Below, piece after piece: positions 35,653-44,122 of a DNA stretch of 64,000 bases (its first letter is position 1; each line of letters opens with the position of its first letter). The notes below the pieces were generated by a model, which did not search any database, was not told the origin of the DNA, and saw only the letters and a program-made list of their open reading frames with translations. Location of the stretch: NCBI RefSeq assembly GCF_017310545.1, contig NZ_CP066203.1, forward strand, positions 992,001-1,056,000, read 5' to 3'. Both the position numbers and the translations under genes were made by a program. The DNA comes from Methylacidimicrobium sp. B4. GTDB taxonomy: Bacteria > Verrucomicrobiota > Verrucomicrobiia > Methylacidiphilales > Methylacidiphilaceae.

Positions 35653-36967
35653 CCCCTTCGCCCGGAAGCAGGGCGAGCAGCCACGAAAGAGAAACGGCCG
35701 TCATGCCCGCTCCCGCAACGACCCGCAGCCAGTAGAGCGGGCGCACCTCCGCAGCGTGGTGCCATAGCCATCCAGGGGTCCGCGCCTCGTTCCATCCCAC
35801 GGCACAGAGCACGAGGAGGTGGAAGAGCAGTCCCAGATGCCACAAGGAGAACCGGACGGGTTCCCGCAAGCGGCCCGGGTCCGCTGAATGTGCCGCCGCC
35901 AGCTGAAGGAGGAGAAGCATGTTCAGGCTGGTCAGCATGCCAGCCATCGCGATGTGCGCATGGGCAACCAGCAGATGGGAGAACTTCGCAGCATCGAGGA
36001 GGCCAGGGAGGAAAAAGGCGAAGCCGGTCAGCACCAGGGCCGTCCACCACCCGGCGAAGGAAATTCCCCAGAGCCGGCAGCCGGCGGCCCATCCGCAGGA
36101 GTGGAGGTAGAGCGGCAGCAGCGGGATCCAAAGTAGCAGGCTCGCCAATGCCCCGATCTGCCTCCCGTCCCGGTTGGACTGGTCCCCGTGACCGAGCAGG
36201 AGGTAGAGCAGGCTTTCCGCGAGAAAGCATCCCCAAAATAGCCGTTCCACGCGCCGGTTGCGGCACGGGATCTCCAGGAGGTGCGGGAGAAGCCCCAGGA
36301 TCAGCACGACAGCCAAGGTGGAACCGAGGAGATTGGTGCCTGTCGGCCCTCCGCTCGTCGGATTGATGGGCGGATAGAGCTGCGGCTTGGTTGCGGTCCA
36401 GATCGCCAGAGGTACCGTGCCGAGCCCGGCAAGAACGAGCCAGTCGAGAACCGATGGGGTGCATGCCGAGCCCTCGCTCCTTCCCTGACCGTGGCTGGCT
36501 CGCCTTCGGCGGAAGAGAACAAAAGCCAGCATCCCCCAGAGGCCGACGAGCATGGCGACAAAGCAGATCCGCGCAAGCCCAGACCAATCGAGGAAGAGCT
36601 TGCCGCTGGTCTCCCCTCGGAGCCACCAGGCGCCGCCCAGCGCAAGAACCCAGGACCAGAGCCCGAAAGCCCAGCGTGCCAGGAGCAGGGCGGCGGGTCG
36701 GCGAGGTAGCCACCGGTTCAAGAGGACGCCAACCGCTGGAAGCGAGCACCATCCGTAGAGCTGCCAGTCGAGATGGAGAGCCATCCACCTCCCGTACCCG
36801 GCTGGGCCCGACAGATCGGCCAGCCCCGGGCAGGCCAGCAGAAGTGCAAGCCAGAGACCGATTAGGTTTGCCGCGCTCAACCATAGGAGGCTGAAGCCGG
36901 CAGTGATGCGGAAGAGCCCAGCCCGGAACGCCACCGCATCCTCCTGCTCGCCGAGGAGAGAGTTCAT
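35630..36967 (-). CDS. Heme-copper-oxidase subunit I-like membrane protein without visible CuB site
   Basis: A 445-residue protein with about 12 membrane segments, the subunit I topology. ALHLDWQLYGW in segment 2 places His65 where the low-spin heme ligand sits, and LLVAHAHIAMAG in segment 10 (about residues 334/336) gives the HxH heme pair. I see no HPEVY-type or HH motif for CuB in segments 6-7. CcoN and NorB relatives are the closest by style. The ATG at 36967 has GAGG upstream; the longer frame adds 21 residues. It lies 69 bases downstream of the YceI gene. Confidence 0.75.
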   Translation of the reverse strand: MNSLLGEQEDAVAFRAGLFRITAGFSLLWLSAANLIGLWLALLLACPGLADLSGPAGYGRWMALHLDWQLYGWCSLPAVGVLLNRWLPRRPAALLLARWAFGLWSWVLALGGAWWLRGETSGKLFLDWSGLARICFVAMLVGLWGMLAFVLFRRRRASHGQGRSEGSACTPSVLDWLVLAGLGTVPLAIWTATKPQLYPPINPTSGGPTGTNLLGSTLAVVLILGLLPHLLEIPCRNRRVERLFWGCFLAESLLYLLLGHGDQSNRDGRQIGALASLLLWIPLLPLYLHSCGWAAGCRLWGISFAGWWTALVLTGFAFFLPGLLDAAKFSHLLVAHAHIAMAGMLTSLNMLLLLQLAAAHSADPGRLREPVRFSLWHLGLLFHLLVLCAVGWNEARTPGWLWHHAAEVRPLYWLRVVAGAGMTAVSLSWLLALLPGEGDGRDDTA

Positions 36968-37036
36968 GGTGCAGACCTCGGGAGCGGTCCGCCCTGCGGG
37001 ACGGACCGCCCGTTCGCCCGAAGATCGCAATCGGTT

Positions 37037-37654
37037 CTATTGGGGAAGGACGAAGGCGAATCGATAGTCGATCGGAATCGTGGTCCCGACCGTCATGAAC
37101 GCCTTCTTGATCTGCGGCAGCCCGTATTGGAGCGTATCAACGGTCGTCTTGCCGGAAACCAGGATCCGGCTTCCTTCTCGCCACCAGAGGGCGTTGCTGT
37201 TGAGCGGCTGCCGGACTCCGTTGAGCTCAAAGGTCCCGGAAATGGCAACGCGAGCGGGGGCCTGGGCAGTAGCGGTCGCGCAGTCGCCCGAGAGGACGCG
37301 GATCCCTTCGCATTGAAACGAGGCTTGCGGATGGAGCTTGGCGTGGAGCCAATGGAACATCTCCTCATCCCGCTTCTTGTGGAAGGTGGTAACGCCCGCA
37401 ACCGGGAAGACGAGCGAAGCCTTCTGGATCGACGGTATCCCGGCGCCGTCCCAATCGGCACTCCCCGTGATCCGGGTTTCCGCCCCGTGAAAATCGTGAA
37501 GGAAGGAATCTCCGACGAATTTGACATAGCTCTTGCTGCTATCGACCGGTATCGAGACCGGGGCGGCGGTGGCCCATCCAGCCCACGCAAGAGCGCCGGG
37601 CAGAAGAAGGATTCTAAGGAAGCGAAGGATCGATCGGTTATGGAATGCGGACAT
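37037..37654 (-). CDS. YceI-family lipocalin-like periplasmic protein
   Basis: A 205-residue exported protein. The signal peptide has the core ILLLPGALAWAGWATAA. The mature part begins VSIPVDSSKSYVKFVGDSF, then the beta-barrel pattern LVFPVAGVTTFHKKRDEEM, VAISGTFELNGVRQPLN and VSGKTTVDTLQYGLPQI. Characterised YceI proteins bind long isoprenoids such as octaprenyl chains. AGGAG lies upstream of the ATG. It sits between a cytochrome c fusion and an oxidase-like protein in an operon that begins with a polyprenyl synthase, which supports an isoprenoid ligand. Confidence 0.88.
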   Translation of the reverse strand: MSAFHNRSILRFLRILLLPGALAWAGWATAAPVSIPVDSSKSYVKFVGDSFLHDFHGAETRITGSADWDGAGIPSIQKASLVFPVAGVTTFHKKRDEEMFHWLHAKLHPQASFQCEGIRVLSGDCATATAQAPARVAISGTFELNGVRQPLNSNALWWREGSRILVSGKTTVDTLQYGLPQIKKAFMTVGTTIPIDYRFAFVLPQ

Positions 37655-37705
37655 CGTTGCTCTACTCCTGTTGATCTGTTGCTCTCTCTGCCGTGCGCGC
37701 CTCGA

Positions 37706-39661
37706 CTAGGGCGCACGCATCGGCTCGCTCCCTTGCGTCGACAATCGGGCGACGTAGGCGGCGAGTCCGAGAATCTTCGAATCCTCCAAGGTTTCATGAC
37801 CGGCCATCGTCGTGCCGGGAATTCCAAACTTGATGATCCGGGCCAAAACGATGAGGCGCCCTGCGGCCTCCTCGGTCGTGCCCGCTCCCCAGGAACTTCG
37901 GGTCAGGTCGCTCGGCGGGGGAGATCCCACGAGCTTGGCGAGAGGCCCGTCGCCATGCCCGGAGACGCCGTGGCATTGCGCGCAGCTTTCCGCAAAGAGC
38001 TTGGCACCGGTTGCGGGATCGGCCGGCCGGCTCTCCGGAGCGGGGAGCCATCGGATTGCTGCCGCCGCCCGATCCTCCCGGGTCGACGCTCCGAGCTCCT
38101 CCAGGTAGGCAATCAGCGCCTCGCCACAGGGGTTTCCGTCCGCGAAGAGGTGCGCATAGGACGGCATGCGTGATTCCGGGACGAGGGAGCGCGGATCGAT
38201 CAGGTGGAGCCGGTTCCACTCGGGCGAGCGGCGGTTGCCTACGCGGAGCAGGTCGGGCCCCTGGCGCCGATTGCCGATGAGCGGAGGAATCTCTTCCTTC
38301 CGATCCAGTGGCGGCTGCGCAGGTCCCCACCACTCTTCGTCCCGGCTGCCCGGTCGAATGTATTGCGAATGGCAATGGATGCAGCCCTCGCGGATGTAGA
38401 CCTCTCTGCCCAGCTCCCTCCCGCCCTCGGGCGACGAGGATCTCCGGGAAGGAAGAAGCGGCTCCTCCGGCAGCTGGGAAGAGAGAAGGCCGATAGCTCC
38501 CAATCCCGCCCAATAGGGGACGGAGCGGGGCGCCGTGGCGAGCGAGGCCACACGGGGGAAGAGAAGGCAGACACCGACAACCCCCAGCGAGGCGGCCAGG
38601 AATGCTCCGGGAATCGCATGGAGATCTTGGGCCATCCCGATTCCCATCGCCGAGCCGCACCACCCGGCGACCGCGTACAGGATGGCGGCACGCCAAGCCG
38701 CTGCGCCCAATGTCGTTCGGTTCGACAGACAGCCTGGAGCGAAGACCAGTGCGGCGGAGTAGAGGGAAACCCCGGCCGGATAGAGCCAGCCCGCGGCTCT
38801 GGCGCCCATGCCGGCGCCGCCGACCATGGCCGCGGACCCGGCCAGCAAGAGGAACGAGAGCGCGAGCACGCCCCGGAGCCCACCCCGATCGAGATACCAG
38901 CCGCCCGCGCAGGCCGCGAGGAAGTGAACGAGGCCGTTTCTCCACTGGAGTCTTGGCTCCCCCCAAGCGAATCGGTTGAGGTTGGGAGTGGCTTCCAAGA
39001 TGCTGAAGCAGGCCGAATCGACCCAGACCAGGACCAGAAAGACAACGACGATCGCTCGGAAGCCAGAAGCCGGTCGGGCATGAGGGGGGAGTGCTGGCGG
39101 ATCCTCCGGCTCTTTCAGGAAGCGGGTCGCGACCGCTCCGAGACCGCACGCACCGGCGGCCGCTGCCGCCTGGATCCAGGCCGAGCCGGCGAAGAGAGTC
39201 GGCACGTTGCAAACCGCATAGGCGATGCCGGTTCCAAGCCCGATCTGGAAGCCCCGACGCCGGGGATCGAGCAGGACAGCGACGCTCGCGGAGAGCGTTA
39301 CGGTGAGGATTCCCACCGATCCACCAATCCCGGCGGCAAGAAACGCAAACGAGGCGGCGCTGCGCGCCATGGTCGAGAGAAGAGCGGCGGCTCCGCTGAC
39401 CACAAAACTGACGAGCAGCAATTTTCGCAGACGGGATCTCCGAAAGAGACGGGCCGCCGCCAGGCTGCCCGCCACGCCGCCGCATCCCATTGCGAGAAGG
39501 ACGCCCCGGAGGCCGCTCCCGCCGACGCCCTGGGCCTGGATCAAACCCAGAAACCCAAACTGGGCGAAGAGGAGGAAGTCGACGTAGGTTGCCGCGATGG
39601 CCACGACGGCGGCCGCAGCAGCCGGTACGGAAACTGCAGAAGTCGGGAGGCGGTCAGGCAT
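37706..39661 (-). CDS. MFS-like 12-TM domain fused to CcoO-type cytochrome c and a second cytochrome c
   Basis: A 651-residue fusion. Residues about 10-385 form roughly 12 membrane helices in the style of a major facilitator. One more helix (about 392-410) precedes a CcoO-like cytochrome: REGCIHCHSQYIRP near residue 425, GPDLLRVG, and DPRSLVPESRMPSY with the axial Met near residue 497. A second class I cytochrome has CAQCHG near residue 559 and GTTMAGHE as distal ligand. The start at 39661 overlaps the preceding gene by 8 bases. Electron transfer on the periplasmic side is implied; any transported substrate is unknown. Confidence 0.85.
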   Translation of the reverse strand: MPDRLPTSAVSVPAAAAAVVAIAATYVDFLLFAQFGFLGLIQAQGVGGSGLRGVLLAMGCGGVAGSLAAARLFRRSRLRKLLLVSFVVSGAAALLSTMARSAASFAFLAAGIGGSVGILTVTLSASVAVLLDPRRRGFQIGLGTGIAYAVCNVPTLFAGSAWIQAAAAAGACGLGAVATRFLKEPEDPPALPPHARPASGFRAIVVVFLVLVWVDSACFSILEATPNLNRFAWGEPRLQWRNGLVHFLAACAGGWYLDRGGLRGVLALSFLLLAGSAAMVGGAGMGARAAGWLYPAGVSLYSAALVFAPGCLSNRTTLGAAAWRAAILYAVAGWCGSAMGIGMAQDLHAIPGAFLAASLGVVGVCLLFPRVASLATAPRSVPYWAGLGAIGLLSSQLPEEPLLPSRRSSSPEGGRELGREVYIREGCIHCHSQYIRPGSRDEEWWGPAQPPLDRKEEIPPLIGNRRQGPDLLRVGNRRSPEWNRLHLIDPRSLVPESRMPSYAHLFADGNPCGEALIAYLEELGASTREDRAAAAIRWLPAPESRPADPATGAKLFAESCAQCHGVSGHGDGPLAKLVGSPPPSDLTRSSWGAGTTEEAAGRLIVLARIIKFGIPGTTMAGHETLEDSKILGLAAYVARLSTQGSEPMRAP

Positions 39662-40109
39662 CGTTCGGAAATCTTCGCCGAAGCAAGACGAATTGGAGCA
39701 ATGCCCAGAAGCCGTCGGTGAGCGATACGCTGCTCCAGGCGCGATCCATGCCTCCGGAAGCAATCTCCACGCTGACGAAGCAGCAGACGGCGGCTCGCAG
39801 GAGGGCGGTCAGCTCCCAGACGGTGCGCAAGGAACCGGCGCGGCGGGCGACTCGCCAGCAGAAAAGGCCGTAAAAGTAACTGGCCCCGACCGCCGCGACA
39901 AAGACTCCAACGAACTGCGTCCAGGCGAGGTCTCCGGCAGGCGCAACGCCCATCCGGGAGAGAGTCCTCTCCGGAGCAAGCAGCAGGCAGACGCCGGTGG
40001 CCAGATCGCCTCCCCCGGCAAGGAGGCTGATCGCGACGGCCGCCTTTGCGCCCTTTTCTTGGAGCCACGCCCTCCTCGGGCCTTCCGGAACGGCGGAAAG
40101 CGAGCTCAT
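39654..40109 (-). CDS. Small four-helix membrane protein of unknown function
   Basis: A 151-residue protein with about four hydrophobic segments (AAVAISLLAGGGDLATGVCLLL, FVGVFVAAVGASYFYGLF, TALLRAAVCCFVSVEIA, WALLQFVLL). I do not recognise the family; DoxX-like quinone-linked proteins have similar size and topology but no motif confirms that. Its ATG overlaps the ABC ATPase stop by four bases and its end overlaps the cytochrome fusion by eight, so it belongs to the same operon. Confidence 0.65.
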   Translation of the reverse strand: MSSLSAVPEGPRRAWLQEKGAKAAVAISLLAGGGDLATGVCLLLAPERTLSRMGVAPAGDLAWTQFVGVFVAAVGASYFYGLFCWRVARRAGSLRTVWELTALLRAAVCCFVSVEIASGGMDRAWSSVSLTDGFWALLQFVLLRRRFPNDA

Positions 40110-40822
40110 AAGGGAAGAGCCTGTCCTTGATGGACCCGGAGGACCCGGCGGCAGCCCTCGGCGAAGCGCCGCTCGTGCGTGGCGAGGATCACGGAGGCCC
40201 CCTCCTCGGCGACCAACCGAAGGAGCAGTTCGAAGACGAGATCCGCAGTCTTCTCGTCGAGCGCGCCGGTCGGCTCGTCGGCAAAAATCACCTGCGGCTG
40301 ATTCATCAGGGCCCGACAGATCGCGGTACGCTGCCGCTCCCCGCCGGACAGCGTCTGAATCCGGCTCGCGAGCCGATGGGAGAGGCCGACCTTCTCCGCG
40401 AGATGGCGCGCGCGGGCGTCGGCCTCCTTGGGCGGCCGTCCCGCCGCCAGGCAGGGAATCCGCAGGTTTTCAAGCAGCGTCAAATCCGGAATCAGGTTGT
40501 GCAGCTGAAAGACGAATCCTATAGAGCGTCGGTATAGCTGAAGGCGGGTCTCCTCGCCGGCTGGATCGAGCCCGAGAATGAAGACCTCGCCTCGATCCGG
40601 CCGCTCCAATCCACTGAGCAGGTGAAGAAGGGTACTCTTTCCGGAACCCGAGGAACCCCAGAGCGCCACCATCTCCCCACGGCTGATCTCCAGGCTGACT
40701 CCCTGGAGGACCGGAGTCTGCCCATGATCAAAGCTCTTCCAGAGGTCCCGGGCGACGATCGCCTTCGCCGATTTTACCTCTGCGGCGGCGGGGAAATGGC
40801 TATGGGGTTCTTGGGGATTCAT
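40106..40822 (-). CDS. ABC transporter ATP-binding protein, LolD/MacB type
   Basis: A 238-residue ATPase. Walker A is [19 protein letters not shown] near residue 60, the Q-loop FVFQLHNLIPDLT, the signature LSGGERQRTAICRAL near residue 150, Walker B VIFADEPTGALD, and the switch histidine in VILATHERR. It pairs with the overlapping permease (ATGA). This class does not pump across the membrane like classical importers but drives lipoprotein or lipid extraction and periplasmic mechanics. The start at 40822 gives a sensible N-terminus. Confidence 0.93.
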   Translation of the reverse strand: MNPQEPHSHFPAAAEVKSAKAIVARDLWKSFDHGQTPVLQGVSLEISRGEMVALWGSSGSGKSTLLHLLSGLERPDRGEVFILGLDPAGEETRLQLYRRSIGFVFQLHNLIPDLTLLENLRIPCLAAGRPPKEADARARHLAEKVGLSHRLASRIQTLSGGERQRTAICRALMNQPQVIFADEPTGALDEKTADLVFELLLRLVAEEGASVILATHERRFAEGCRRVLRVHQGQALPL

Positions 40823-41931
40823 TCGTAACGCAGAGCTTCTGCGGGTGCGATGCGGGAGGCAAAATAGGCGGGATAGAATGCACCCGCGATCGCGGTAACC
40901 AGAGTGACCAGGGCGACGCCTGCCAAGAGATCCGCTCGAAGAGAGGCGCGGACATAGCCCTGGAGCTGAGGCGCCGCATTCATCGCTGCGAGCGCGGCCA
41001 GGCCCGCAACGCATCCGCCCAGGCTTCCCAAACCGGAAAGGACCACCGCTTCCCCCAGGATGAGGCTCGCGACCTGTCGTCGAGAGAAGCCGCAGACCCG
41101 CAGAACCGCAATCTCCCGAACGCGGGCGAAAACCGACATCAGCATCGTGTTGGCTACGCCCATGCCTCCAAGGAGGAAAGAGCAGATCCCGATCGCCCAG
41201 CTCGTGACATTGAGGATGCGAAACTGGGAGTAGGAGCGATTGAACTCCTTGTCCTCGAGAGCGATCAGATCCGGGAAGCGTTCATCGATCAGCTTCCGGA
41301 AGGCATCGAAGCTCGCCCCCGGGCGGAGCTCCACCGTGGCCAGCGAGGCCTGGGACTCCTTGTGAAAGAACTCTTGGGCCAGCGGCAAGGGAAAGAAGAC
41401 GCCCCCGTCCTCGAAGCCGTTTGCCGTCCGCAAAATGCCCCCGACGAGAAAGCGGCGGCTCCCGATCTGGATCTCCTCTCCCATCGCCTTCTTGAGGAAG
41501 GAGGCAGCTCGTTCGCCCAAGCAGACCGCACCCCTATCTTGGCCGAAGCGGGAGAGTGAACCGCCCAGCCAGCGGGCATGGCGGAGGCGCGGGTTATCGG
41601 CATCCACTCCAAAGCAGGTAATGATGGGATGGTTGGGAGAGCTGACGATTCCCACGAGCAGAGGGTCCACTCGTTTCACCAAACCAAGCTTTCGGATCTC
41701 CTCGAGCTGCGAGGCGCGCACGCTGCTGAAGAAGAGGTCGGAGACATTCCTCTCGAACAGAATGAACTGGCTCTCCGTCGACAGGATGTTCTGAAACATT
41801 CCGACCGCCCCCAGCACGATAGAAACGATGCAGAGCATGGAAGCAGCTCCAAAGCCGATCCCGGAAGCCGTTATGAGGCTGCGGAGCTTGTGACGGCGAA
41901 TGTTAAGAAAGATGAGCCTGAGAAAATCCAT
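40819..41931 (-). CDS. ABC transporter permease, FtsX/MacB type
   Basis: A 370-residue permease with one N-terminal membrane helix (LRSLITASGIGFGAASMLCIVSIVLG), a periplasmic MacB-PCD-like domain of about 200 residues, and three C-terminal helices (SWAIGICSFLLGGMGVANTMLMSVFARVREI coupling region, AVVLSGLGSLGGCVAGLAAL, ALVTLVTAIAGAFYPAYFAS). It begins 29 bases inside the polyprenyl synthase gene. The periplasmic domain suggests it handles a periplasmic-face hydrophobic substrate; an isoprenoid product of the preceding enzyme is a guess. Confidence 0.88.
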   Translation of the reverse strand: MDFLRLIFLNIRRHKLRSLITASGIGFGAASMLCIVSIVLGAVGMFQNILSTESQFILFERNVSDLFFSSVRASQLEEIRKLGLVKRVDPLLVGIVSSPNHPIITCFGVDADNPRLRHARWLGGSLSRFGQDRGAVCLGERAASFLKKAMGEEIQIGSRRFLVGGILRTANGFEDGGVFFPLPLAQEFFHKESQASLATVELRPGASFDAFRKLIDERFPDLIALEDKEFNRSYSQFRILNVTSWAIGICSFLLGGMGVANTMLMSVFARVREIAVLRVCGFSRRQVASLILGEAVVLSGLGSLGGCVAGLAALAAMNAAPQLQGYVRASLRADLLAGVALVTLVTAIAGAFYPAYFASRIAPAEALRYE

Positions 41932-43024
41932 GCCAGTTGATCTCTCGCACTTTGAGCAGAGAGGAAGCCAGTCGTTCCGAAATCGCCTGTTGTACCGGCT
42001 TTAGAAAGCCGAATCGCCGATCCCCGGCCAGGAGATTCACCGCGCGGCGCGCAAGGGCGGAGAGTCGAAGCAGGGAAGCCACGGTCCTTTCCCGGCCGAC
42101 CGCAAGGAGTAGATTCGGCCTGCAAAGATGCGCATCCCTTCCCTCCGCCAACAGGACGAGGGAGACCGGTTCGCTCGCGTCATGAATGTCATCGATCCCT
42201 TGGTAGAGCAACCCCCAGTAGACGCTGATGCGATGGAGCAGGAGCCGCTGCCGCGCCGGGAGATTGGCCGCCAAGGAGGGGAAGCCAAGAGCCAATCGGA
42301 TCAGGGGAACGGTCTTCCCTAAGGCAATCCTCAGGACTTCCCGTCGGCCTCCCGTTCGGTACGCCAGATCTTCCGCCTGTCCGTTGACAATGCCACCCGA
42401 TCCAAGGCAGCGCTCGAGGAGCCGGCACGCCTCCGTCTGCCTCCGCGTGGGAATCCGCGTGCTCACTTCGCCGAAAAGCGCATAGGCCCGGGTGATGAGC
42501 GCGAGGCTCCCCAGGATCGCGGTAGGTTCCCCATGCAGAAGATGCAGGCAAATTCGACCGCGCCGCTCCCTGGAATCATCCATGCATGGCAGGTCGTCCA
42601 GCAGCAGCGAAGCAATGTGAAAATATTCGATGGCACAAGCGAACTTTTTCGCAAGCTCCGTAGAGAATCCCACGGCAACCATCGCTCCGTAGGCGAGTTG
42701 GGCCCGGAAGAGGCTCCCGGAGTTGGTCAGTGATCGGAGAATCGCGACCCGCAAGGAGCGTTGCATTCCGGCGCGGATCGGGGCGTTGGACTGGAGCGAT
42801 TCAGACAATACTTTTCGAAAGCATCTCTCATTACACATGAAACTTTTTTCATAGATGAATAAACATTCATATTTCCGCTCGGAGTTCTCAAGCAATGCAG
42901 GATGGCACGATAAATTCTCGCTGGGCATTGTTCGGAATTGAGAGAGGAACGCGATCGTCCTGATCGACTGAAAAATTGACCGCATGATCGCAAGATTCGC
43001 CTCCATGTCAAGATCCAAGGCCAT
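41903..43024 (-). CDS. Polyprenyl (isoprenyl) diphosphate synthase
   Basis: A 373-residue trans-prenyltransferase. The first aspartate-rich motif is LLLDDLPCMDDSRERRG near residue 137, the second is YQGIDDIHD near residue 275. The size residue before the first motif and the chain length (GGPP-like or longer) cannot be read. The first about 85 residues are unusual, lower in GC and not family-like; an internal ATG at 42838 is a possible alternative start. It is the first gene of an eight-gene operon with redox and lipid-handling proteins. Confidence 0.83.
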   Translation of the reverse strand: MALDLDMEANLAIMRSIFQSIRTIAFLSQFRTMPSENLSCHPALLENSERKYECLFIYEKSFMCNERCFRKVLSESLQSNAPIRAGMQRSLRVAILRSLTNSGSLFRAQLAYGAMVAVGFSTELAKKFACAIEYFHIASLLLDDLPCMDDSRERRGRICLHLLHGEPTAILGSLALITRAYALFGEVSTRIPTRRQTEACRLLERCLGSGGIVNGQAEDLAYRTGGRREVLRIALGKTVPLIRLALGFPSLAANLPARQRLLLHRISVYWGLLYQGIDDIHDASEPVSLVLLAEGRDAHLCRPNLLLAVGRERTVASLLRLSALARRAVNLLAGDRRFGFLKPVQQAISERLASSLLKVREINWHGFSQAHLS

Positions 43025-43162
43025 GTCATGGTTGGATCCGGGCGAATCATAACGCGTAAGTGGAAGATAGATAGAGACTATTACTAGTCACACTGCGGGT
43101 TACGGAACTGGCCCGAAGCCCCGCATGGCCACCCTATGCGGATCGCGCCACCCTCCCACTCC

Positions 43163-44014
43163 TCACCCGGGATCGATCGCAGGCTTCCGGAACAAGCCCC
43201 AGAGAAACTCCTGGTTCCCGGAGCCGCCGAGGATGGGGGAGGGAAGGATTCCGCGATCCTCGCACTCTGGGAATGCCCCTACCCAACGGCGCATCTCCTC
43301 CACGACGCGTTCGCGCACTCCCGGATCTCGGACGATCCCCCCCTTGCCGACCTCCGCCCGACCGGCCTCGAACTGGGGCTTGATCAGCGCGATGATCCAG
43401 CCCTCCGGCCGGACGAGGGGCAAGAGCGCCGGAAGCACCAGGCGCAGCGAAATGAAGGAGACATCAACCGTCGCCAAGTCGACGACCTCTCCGAGGTTTT
43501 CCGGACGAAGCAGGCGGGCATTGATCCCCTCGCGCACGATGACGCGCGGGTCCTGCCGGAGCTTCCAGTGGAGCTGCGCTCGGCCCACGTCGAGAGCGAT
43601 GACCCGCCGAGCGCCATGCTGCAAGAGGCAGTCGGTGAACCCGCCGGTGGACGCTCCGACATCGAGGCAGGTCGAACCCGAGGGGTCGAGGGAGAAGCCG
43701 CGGAGCGCCGCCTCGAGCTTATGCCCTCCGCGGCCAACATAACGATCAGGCTGCTCCAGCCGGAGATGCGCCTCGGGATCGACCAGGCGGCTCGGCTTGT
43801 CCGCAAGCGCTTCCCCGATTCGGACCCTTCCGGCCAAGATTGCCCGCTGCGCCGCATCCCGGCTCTCGCAGAGCCCCCGCTCGACCAGGGCGAGATCGAG
43901 CCTGAGCCTGCGGGGTGCCGCGTTCTTGCGTGCTCCTGCGTTCGCAAGCCTCATCCCCTCCGTTCTCCGGCGTTTCTTTTCTTCTCCGCGCATCGTCTCT
44001 GCGTTATTTTCCAT
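43163..44014 (-). CDS. tlyA: TlyA-family RNA methyltransferase (S4 + FtsJ domains)
   Basis: A 283-residue protein. An S4 RNA-binding domain (LRLDLALVERGLCESRDAAQRAILAGRVRIG) is followed by a FtsJ/RrmJ-type SAM domain with CLDVGASTGGFTDCLLQ, VIALDVGRAQL, DVSFISLRLVLP and the K in LIKPQFEAG. TlyA proteins 2'-O-methylate 16S and 23S rRNA. GAGG lies upstream of the ATG. The gene is divergent from the ActC-ActD fusion. Confidence 0.92.
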   Translation of the reverse strand: MENNAETMRGEEKKRRRTEGMRLANAGARKNAAPRRLRLDLALVERGLCESRDAAQRAILAGRVRIGEALADKPSRLVDPEAHLRLEQPDRYVGRGGHKLEAALRGFSLDPSGSTCLDVGASTGGFTDCLLQHGARRVIALDVGRAQLHWKLRQDPRVIVREGINARLLRPENLGEVVDLATVDVSFISLRLVLPALLPLVRPEGWIIALIKPQFEAGRAEVGKGGIVRDPGVRERVVEEMRRWVGAFPECEDRGILPSPILGGSGNQEFLWGLFRKPAIDPG

Positions 44015-44122
44015 ACTAGCCTCATTCGGCAGGAAAGACAGCGCGCCCGCGCGGCCCGAAAGCGCTCCTCAAAGGGGGGAAGCGCCTCCCCGAGCGGCCC
44101 GCCGGCGGAGGGACAGGGTAAT

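Noticed and set aside
43136-44122. Long N-terminal extension of the ActC-ActD frame
   Set aside because: It is antisense to tlyA and has no family character; the ActC region begins just after the ATG at 44123.
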